From Nomia melanderi (Eukaryota > Arthropoda > Insecta > Hymenoptera > Halictidae): a DNA stretch of 64,000 nt. Shown piece after piece: positions 57,323-64,000 of the stretch; within the stretch, counting starts at the first letter, position 1, and the number at the start of each line of letters is the position of its first letter. Location of the stretch: NCBI RefSeq assembly GCF_051020985.1, contig NC_135010.1, forward strand, positions 12,336,001-12,400,000, read 5' to 3'. A program made the position numbers and the translations under genes. The notes beneath the pieces were generated by a model. The model had not been told where the DNA came from and searched no databases. It worked only from the letters and a program-made list of their open reading frames with translations.

Positions 57323-58559
57323 ATCAAACTTACTAATCACAAAAACAGAGACAATCTTCCACATCTCCATCGACTCCAGCCCCTATCGACACCAACGTTC
57401 AATCTCTATTCTCAACAGCAGCATAATATCCACGCCAACAATCCCGACAATCTACAAGTCAAAGCATCCTCGGTAACTTCTCCGATGCTAAAAGCAATCG
57501 CGAAACGAGTCGTCTCGGGTAACGCGATCCAAGCGTCTTTTGATACGGGGTCATCGAGAAGCCTATTAATGGACTTCCGGTGGGACGCTGATACGGAGCT
57601 TAAAGGGATGAACGGTTACAACTATTCCGAACCGTCCCGTCTCCCGTCTTTCCTCGATTCCATTCGGCTTCCCGGTATCCGGCCGGCCAGTTTTCACGAA
57701 GAAGACAGCGACCCTTTGTTTCCTCCAGCGAGGAAACGACGTTGCCAGCGAGATGACTCGTCACATGACATTCTGATACTCGGGCATTAACTGATTGCTC
57801 GTTTGAAAAGTTTCCCGGGTATCCTTTCAGGCCTTCTCCTCGTTTCTGCTCGTTGACTCGGTCGGATTTATAACGAAAAGGGGGCTACGGTCTTCAAAAA
57901 TCGATACCCATCGATGGGATCCTTCGTAGCATGGCGTCCGACTTTGATATCCTTTCTACGACTTCCTCTATCCGGTGTCTCTTTGTTTCTCCATGGTTGC
58001 TTTCGATGCAAAGGCTCCTGCTTCACGATTCATCCGTATAATGACGAGTTATTACGTCATGGTAAGACGGTCGATCGGAGTCCTCCGTCTTCCGCGTTTC
58101 TTGCGTTTCAGAGGTAACCGGTGATTATTCGAGATTTTCTTCGACGGAACCGGTCGCGAATCGATTCGAAGGTTCGGTCGATGCGAAATTGTGATTTCTG
58201 AAGGATTTCAATGGCGACGCGGGATTAGTCGAATCGGAGCGCGGGAGGGATTCCGTTGGAAAAACACTCCGACGGTGTTTCTTAATGTGAGAAATGTTTT
58301 TCCTATTCCTCGGAGCATCTTCATATTTCTGGGATAAATGGAGCGCCGTCTTTTGTCATGGCGTTCCATTTATCAGGAGACGTAGTCTACTCTTTTGTGA
58401 TTAATCCTTTAAGAACGGGCTCTGTATTTTCTGCGTAATGTAGCTGTCTGTTCGGTGTCCCTAAAGCGGACCGTTATCTATAAATGCATCGTCTTGGCTA
58501 TCACCTTTGACACTTGCAAACGGAGGAAAACGACGGGGTATTGTCGAAGTAACCGATAG
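57323..58559. other. Unique DNA with the most protein-like small frame
   Basis: A 101-codon plus frame at 57485-57790 has fairly even composition and ends in a charged tail, but matches no family I know and has no clear splice context. A stable hairpin lies at 58326-58379. Confidence 0.35.
58326..58379 (+). other. Stable imperfect hairpin
   Basis: ATAAATGGAGCGCC (58334-58347) pairs with GGCGTTCCATTTAT (58360-58373) across a 12-base loop with one G-T pair. Pairing continues outward through TTTCTG and CAGGAG after a 2-base bulge. The stem is about 20 bp, short for an insect microRNA precursor. It may be only a chance inverted repeat. Confidence 0.4.
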
Positions 58560-59121
58560 TAACGTACAAATAATAAATAAGCAATAGCTAATTCAATAGA
58601 AACAACAATGCAATGAACAGGCAATAGGTAATCAAATATAAATAATAATATAATTAATAAACAGTATATAATTCGATAAAACAGAAGCATTTGAAAGATT
58701 AAAGATATTTCGATGGATTCTTTAAAATCACGTGATATTCTGCTAAAAATCTTCGGACCTTTAAAATATAATTAATAAACAGTATACAATTCCATAAAAT
58801 AGAAGCTTTTGAAAGATCAAAGATATTTCGATCGACTGTTTAAAATCACGTGATATGCTGCTCGAAATCTCTCGGACCTTTAAAATATAATTAATAAACA
58901 GAACATAATTCAATAAAATAGAAGCTTTTGAAAAATCAAAGATATTTCGATCTACTCTTTAAAATCACGTAATATTTTGCTAAAAATCTGTCTGGCCTTT
59001 AAAATATAATTAATACACAGTATATAATTCAATAAAATAGAAGCTTTCGAAAGATTAAAGATATTTCTATGGATTCTCCAAAATCACCTGATATTCCGCT
59101 AAAAATCTGGACCTTCAAAGT
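58560..59121 (+). repeat. 119-bp tandem array, about four units
   Basis: TAATTAATAAACAG or a variant occurs at 58651, 58769, 58888 and 59007. Each is followed by AATAGAAGCTTTTGAAAGAT-type sequence and AAAATCACGTGATATTCTGC. The period is 118-119 bp. Confidence 0.92.
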
Positions 59122-59606
59122 CCTGTCTTCTCCGTTCACCCCCAGTGACCTTTGTACTTGTAAATCGAAAAGGTAGGTTCCGAGCGGCAGGAAACTAAAT
59201 CAGCGCCACGGAAATCCTATCTTCCTGCCGGTTCATAAAACACGGCCGATGTGTACCGTATTTGCCCGGCGCGTATTCCCCGTGGCAAAAACGTCTTTTG
59301 AACTTTCCTTTCGCCGGGGAAAAGAGGCCAGAGGGGCTCCCGCCATTGATTTAATGGACGTACCTTCAGCCGTGGTTTAAACACCACATCAAACCGCACT
59401 CTCCTAGCCGACTTCTTCCTACCTACTTCGGGAACAGGCCTTCATCCGATAAGTGACTTCTGCGCGACCGCTATCGTTCTCCAACGACTGGGCCCCCAAG
59501 GTTGCGAACCTTTTCCCGCCTCGATGCGCCGCTGCTCCCGGAAACCACGTCAAAGTCGTACTCGAACGACGGCTTTTCCTTTTCACGCGATAACTTCGAG
59601 ATTTGT
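59122..59606. other. GC-rich unique block
   Basis: No repeat or gene signal. Confidence 0.45.
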
Positions 59607-60245
59607 CTTTCAATTGCGGAGGAATGATCATGTTTATCATTGGGAACGTTATTTAATGTGGATGCTTGGTGTCTTTTCAGTGCTAAGTTTAGGGGATGAA
59701 GTTGAACTAGATTAGAGATTGCTAGTATCAACGTTACAAATTATAGATCTGCAACTATAAATTTCAAAGATTGCAGAGGAGCGATAATGTTTATCATCGA
59801 TTGGGAACGTTATGCAATATGGATCCTTGGTGTCTCTTCAGTGCTAAGTTTAGGGGATGAAGTTGAGCTATCTTTCAAATTTATGGTTGCAGATTTATAA
59901 TTTGTAACGTTGATACTCCCAATCTCCAAAATTGCAGAAGAATGATGATATTTATTATTAATTGGGAACGTTATTTAATGTGGATGCTTGTTGTATCTTC
60001 AGTGCTAAGTTTAGGGGATGAAGTTGAGCTAGCTTACAGATTGCTAGTATCAACGTTACAAATTATAGGTCTGCAACTATAAATTTCAAAGATTGTAGAG
60101 AAATGATCACGTTTATCATTGGGAACGTTATTTAATGTGGATTCTTGGTGTCTCTTCAGTGCTAAGTTTAGAGGATAAAATTCAATTACCTTTAAAATCT
60201 ATAGCTGAACACCTACAATATGTAACATTAATACTCCCAATCAAC
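59607..60245. repeat. 160-bp tandem array with alternating inverted module
   Basis: Four units carry TGTTTATCAT or a variant at 59631, 59789, 59949 and 60110, then GGGAACGTTATTTAATGTGG and TTCAGTGCTAAGTTTAGGGG. The last 50-55 bp of units one and three (AGTATCAACGTTACAAATTA) appear as the reverse complement in units two and four (TAATTTGTAACGTTGATACT). The effective repeat is a 320-bp dimer in two copies. Confidence 0.9.
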
Positions 60246-61489
60246 TAATTTCTTCCCATCACCACAGTTACCTCACTCACCTCGGTATTCCACCCACAAA
60301 TCTCCGATCTCCCCGAACCGTCAACATTCCTCAGCGCTAAAAAGTCTCATCGAAAGGAATCCCAGAGCCCCTCCGATTCGTGCCCGATCCGATAAACGCC
60401 GCGAAATCTCCGAAAAAGCCGGCCGTGTTCCTCCGCGGAGAGCGGCGTTTTATTTCCACGGGGCACGTCATTGTACAGCCGAAGTTCGTGATCACGGGTA
60501 AAAATGTCACCAGCGTTTTATCAACGGTCACGCGTTCCCAGAAGGGAGCTTATCATCGTGCGCCGACCTAATTATAATTGCCGTTCTATGTTCGTCGAGC
60601 CCGTAATGATAATACGTTTCCGTATTTCAGCGTTACACGTCGCCGATGAATACCTAGAAGACGCGGAACGCTCGCCGGCGAGCTCTCCGTTCCCTGTTTT
60701 ATGTATCCACTATAAAAACTGCCAAGGCAACAGATCCGTAATGCGAAGCAGCGTAACGCGAGATACATAATTTCAAGCGGGTAGAGCCACGGAACGGCAT
60801 AGCTTAATCTTCGTTAAGGGAAAAAGGAAAGGGCTGCGCGAGGAAACGTAGGAACGGGGTGGCAAAAAGAGGGACAGAGAGAGAGAAAAGAAAATGGAAG
60901 GAATTTAATATATCGTTTCTGCCTGGTACCGTATTATCTAACGTCGCACGCGATACACTGCTTTATTTCGAGCCGGTCGTTTTAACCTTCGGACAGCTTT
61001 TTAATTTCGCGCCGGTTAAAGGCTACCGACGTCAGCCCGACGGGCTCTTGTGTCGTGCCCGGAATATCGGCCGGGCTACCCGTTCGCCTTAGAATTTTGG
61101 AAACGGTTCCCCGACCCAGCCACCCTCGACGCCTCTGAATAGATTATCTCGAGCGACGGGTAAACAGCGGGATTCGTCGCCGACGGAGACGGGCTTTCTT
61201 CGTTTTTCTCGTTTTTAATTAAACGCCCGTCTTATTTTGCACTCGGGATGGTTTTGGTTGTTGAGGGAGAGAACGAGGTTTTTGGAATTTGGGGATGTAG
61301 GGGATTCTTTGTAGGGTTGCGGTCGATGGGAAGTTTATGGGAATTCGGAGATTGGGTCGTTCTCTGGTTTGTGGGGATTAGAGATTTTTGAGGTGGTCTC
61401 TGGTGGCATTGAGATTTTATGGGGTATTTGTGGATTTGAGAATTGCTGGTTGCAGGTTTTTGGAAGCTTTTGTTGTTCTGTTGTTGTAG
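60246..61489. other. GC-rich unique block then G/T-rich DNA
   Basis: CpG-rich at 60320-61240. Simple G-rich sequence (GGGATTAGAGATTTT-like words) at 61240-61490. No gene is supported. Confidence 0.45.
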
Positions 61490-61930
61490 ATTATTGAAAC
61501 TTCAAGTATGAAGAAGATATTAATACTCAATGAATACCTGAATTGTTTCCAAATTAAATCAAATTTAACAACTGAACATCAGAATCTATTTCTTCAGTTA
61601 TCAAGAAATTATTAATCCCCAAAGAATATCTGAATTATTTCAAAATTAAATCAAATCGAACAACTGAACGTCACAATCCACTTCTTCAATCATTAAGAAA
61701 TTATTAACACTCCAATGAATATTTGAATTATTTCCAAATTAAATCAAATTGAACAACTGAACGTCACAATCTACTTCTTCAATCTTAAAGAAATTATTAA
61801 TCTTCCAAAGAATACCTGAATTATTTCAAAATTAAATCAAATTGAACAACTGAACGTCACAGCCTATTCCTACAATCTTAAACAAACCATTAATCCTCCA
61901 ACGAACACCTAAATTATTTCCGAATGAAAT
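61490..61930. repeat. 93-bp tandem array, about 4.7 units
   Basis: AACTGAAC occurs at 61570, 61662, 61755 and 61848 inside CAAATTGAACAACTGAACGT. Also shared are CAATCTACTTCTTCAATC and TGAATTATTTCAAAATTAAA. The period is 92-93 bp and the outer units are more diverged. Confidence 0.9.
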
Positions 61931-62799
61931 CAACTCGACCAATCGAACTGCCACAGCCTGCATCTAAAAAAAAGGAATACACACCGAACGATCACCCAGT
62001 ACGCGCGTTACAGTTGAATTTTCCGCGCAGATCGGAGGCCGCTTTCACTGGAGCCGCCCGGTAACTCGATTTCTAACGATCCGTGGGTCGTAAAACTTTA
62101 TCACGGTCCTCGATGGAAGATTTATCCCTTCGATGATAAAATTCCCGGTCGGATGTCGCCGGTGTAGTCCCATCAATTCGCAAAAAGTTCGGTTATTTCC
62201 GCGGCGGGCCGTGTAAAATGCGGGCCCCCGGGTCCCCGCCGGCTCGGAAGTTCAGGAGTCGTTTCAGTTTCCAGCGGATAAAGAACGGAATGGGCGGTCA
62301 ATCAAAATTAATGACGACGTCGTATCCACGATACGCGGCAAGAGATATTGCCGCGGGAATATTAAACGTTTCGCGGAAACGGGCTTCCTTGCATTTAAAG
62401 AAGTTCGGGACGATAAACAGGCGGAGTTTAGTGCCCGCGCCGCTGTGTCCGGCAGTGATTCTCCTTCGAACGAGGCAGTTATCGTAGACGAAATATTCGA
62501 GCCGACCCGGCCGTCATCCGCAAATGACTTGAATTAACGAGAATTCGATATTCGGACCCGATCATTTTTGCCCGGGCTATTTATCGGGCCCCCGGTCAAT
62601 GTAATAATAATAGGATCTTTATTGGACGCATCGGGTTCATTAACGGACGGGACGGACGAGAAAAAGAGGCGCGCGAGCATCGCGCCGGATAGGGAATGTA
62701 AAAATAGGAATACTGTATCGATTAGCGGCGGGAGAGAATCAATTCGAATGAGATACGAGACCGAGATTTCGGGTGATAATAGGAATTAATGGTAATGAT
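61931..62799. other. GC-rich unique block
   Basis: CpG-rich at 61980-62790. No gene is supported. Confidence 0.45.
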
Positions 62800-63845
62800 T
62801 GTTTCATTGTTCTCTTGCTATACAATTACGCGAATGCTTATATATTTTATTATTAATCATTCTTGAATTTTTAATATTCTCAAAACTGGAGAATAGAAAA
62901 AAGAGAGAATGTAATAAGATATTTTTACATTGTAACACATTGTGTACCTAATTTTCAGAAAACTGAACTTGGATGGCAATTTTCAATGAGATCAACTTAT
63001 ATCACTACACATACAAAAATTCAGATATATTGTTATGTAATATATTTTAAATAGAAAATCAACTTGAATAAAATTTCATATTTTTCTAAGTACTATAGTA
63101 ATTAGCAAAATTGCAGAGCTAAGTGTCTTTATAAAAGAACCAGATTTCTCGTTACCAGTACGCAACGAGTTAATGATAGAACAATGCTCTTTCACTTGAA
63201 TTTATGTGCAACAATAAGACTTCGTCGAATCGAGCTAGGAATCTTCGCGAGCCTCGGTTGTTATACACCGAGATTCATTTTATTATTAATAATCCTTAAA
63301 CTTTCAACATTCTCAGTTCCAAAACTGGAGAACAGAAAGAAATAACAGAGAGAATGAAGTAATAAGATATTAATCATAGAACAATGCTCTTTCACTTGAA
63401 TTTATGCGCAACAAGCAAAACAGATCTTCGTCGAATCGAGCTAGGAATCTTCGCGAGCCTCGATTGTTATACACCGAGACTCATTTTATTATTAATAATT
63501 CATGAATCTTCAACATTCTCAGTTCCAAAACTGGAGAATATAAAAATGGAAGAGAGAATGAAGTAGTAAGATATTAATCAGAGAACAATATAATTCGATC
63601 TTCGCGAGCCTCGATTGTTATACACCGAGACCCATTTTATTATTAATAATCCTTGAATTTTCAACATTCTCAGTTCCAAAACTGGAAAGAAATAGAAGAG
63701 AGAATGAAGTAATAAGATATTAACGATAGAACAATAGTCTCTCACTTGAAATTTATGTGCAACAAGTAAGACCGATCTTCGTCGAATCGAGCTAGAAATC
63801 TTCGCGATCCTCGATCGTTATTATACACCGAGAAGCTAATAATCA
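62800..63845 (+). repeat. 200-bp satellite array, interrupted
   Basis: ACAATGCTCTTTCACTTGAA occurs at 63181 and 63381, exactly 200 bp apart. A unit at 63585 has an internal deletion, and another starts at 63731 (ACAATAGTCTCTCACTTGAA). A partial first unit at 62800-62932 is cut off by the E element. Each unit has TTCGCGAGCCTCGATTGTTA and CATTCTCAGTTCCAAAACTG. Confidence 0.92.
62936..63169 (+). mobile_element. Full-length family E element in a satellite unit
   Basis: Left end CACATTGTGTACC and right end GTTACCAGTACGCAACGAG are imperfect inverted repeats. TTAA follows at 63170-63173, then GATAGAACAATGCTC, which in other satellite units directly follows TTAA. On the left an extra 8-bp TTACATTG lies between array sequence and element, probably a local duplication of the element end. 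The element is 234 bp and non-coding. Confidence 0.75.
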
Positions 63846-64000
63846 TGTCCCGTTTATTAATCACCATGCACAGAGGCGCAGCTCCTCGTCGAATCCGATT
63901 GACGAGCCGCTTTACGTCCAAACAATAGACACGTTATGAGCAAAACGCGAGCGAGGAAAAATCCAGTGTCCGCGGAATTTATAGCCGATTGTGGCCGCGG
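63846..64000. other. Unique DNA at the window edge
   Basis: GC-rich sequence continues off the window. Nothing is recognised. Confidence 0.4.

Noticed and set aside
57539..57556. FDTGSS within an open frame, like an aspartic protease active site
   Set aside because: None of the surrounding residues fits an aspartic protease or retroviral protease domain, and no reverse transcriptase or other retroelement sequence is nearby.
62800..63845. Regular repeats considered as a CRISPR array
   Set aside because: Units are 200 bp and contiguous with no unique spacers, and the window is eukaryotic in character. The same applies to the other arrays.

Overview
The window reads as nuclear DNA of an insect, most likely a hymenopteran (bee-like) genome. 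The reasons are the absence of dense open reading frames, strong small-scale alternation of GC/CpG-rich unique DNA with AT-rich repeat DNA, abundant minisatellites, and a swarm of short TTAA-flanked elements. The species assignment is inference. No protein-coding gene, tRNA, rRNA or CRISPR array could be supported. The longest open frames fall in low-complexity repeats or in GC-rich DNA where stop codons are scarce by chance. The window is best read as a large intergenic or intronic region.

Layout. About 30 GC-rich unique blocks (mostly 0.5-1.5 kb) alternate with AT-rich spacers. Each spacer holds either its own tandem array or a cluster of short interspersed elements. The arrays differ in unit length: about 10 and 60 bp (2.4-3.2 kb), 125 bp (5.0-5.3), 55-90 bp GA-rich (5.9-6.5), 197 bp (13.9-14.3), 157 bp (15.1-15.4), 110 bp (17.6-18.2), 160 bp (24.5-25.2), 110 bp (28.3-28.9), 175 bp (31.9-32.3), polypurine (32.7-33.6), 210 bp (36.1-36.5), 48 bp (38.2-38.4), 62 and 90 bp (47.3-48.0), 87 and 200 bp (50.5-51.5), 8 and 48 bp (54.4-55.0), 119 bp (58.6-59.1), 160 bp with an alternating inverted module (59.6-60.2), 93 bp (61.5-61.9) and 200 bp (62.8-63.8).

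The short elements share one plan: 170-450 bp, AT-rich, non-coding, flanked by TTAA, with short inverted ends that mostly begin CCCTT or CCCCTT. I use working family names. A has ends CCCTTTGCACTCGAG, with sub-family A2 that has a different interior. B has ends CCCTTTGAACTCTG and CCCTTAGYACTCCAG. C has ends CCCCTTGKMNTA. D has ends CCCTTTGCGAAGATTC and CCTTTGCGGACGAATG. E has ends CWCRTTGYGTAC. F has ends CACGTYCCG or CACGTTG. H has ends CCTTTTAG. I has ends with CACTAGAACTACC. TTAA flanks and C-run ends fit non-autonomous piggyBac-type elements. No transposase was seen, so the class is inference. The window itself supports mobility. A duplicated segment carries an A2 element in one copy (44605-44839) and a single uninterrupted TTAA in the other (45042-45045). 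An E element sits in the TTAA of a 200-bp satellite whose neighbouring units keep the unfilled site. Several elements are nested up to three deep.

There are no genes here that work together. The story is genome dynamics: TTAA-targeted insertion, tandem amplification of pieces of those elements, and base-composition drift between duplicates.
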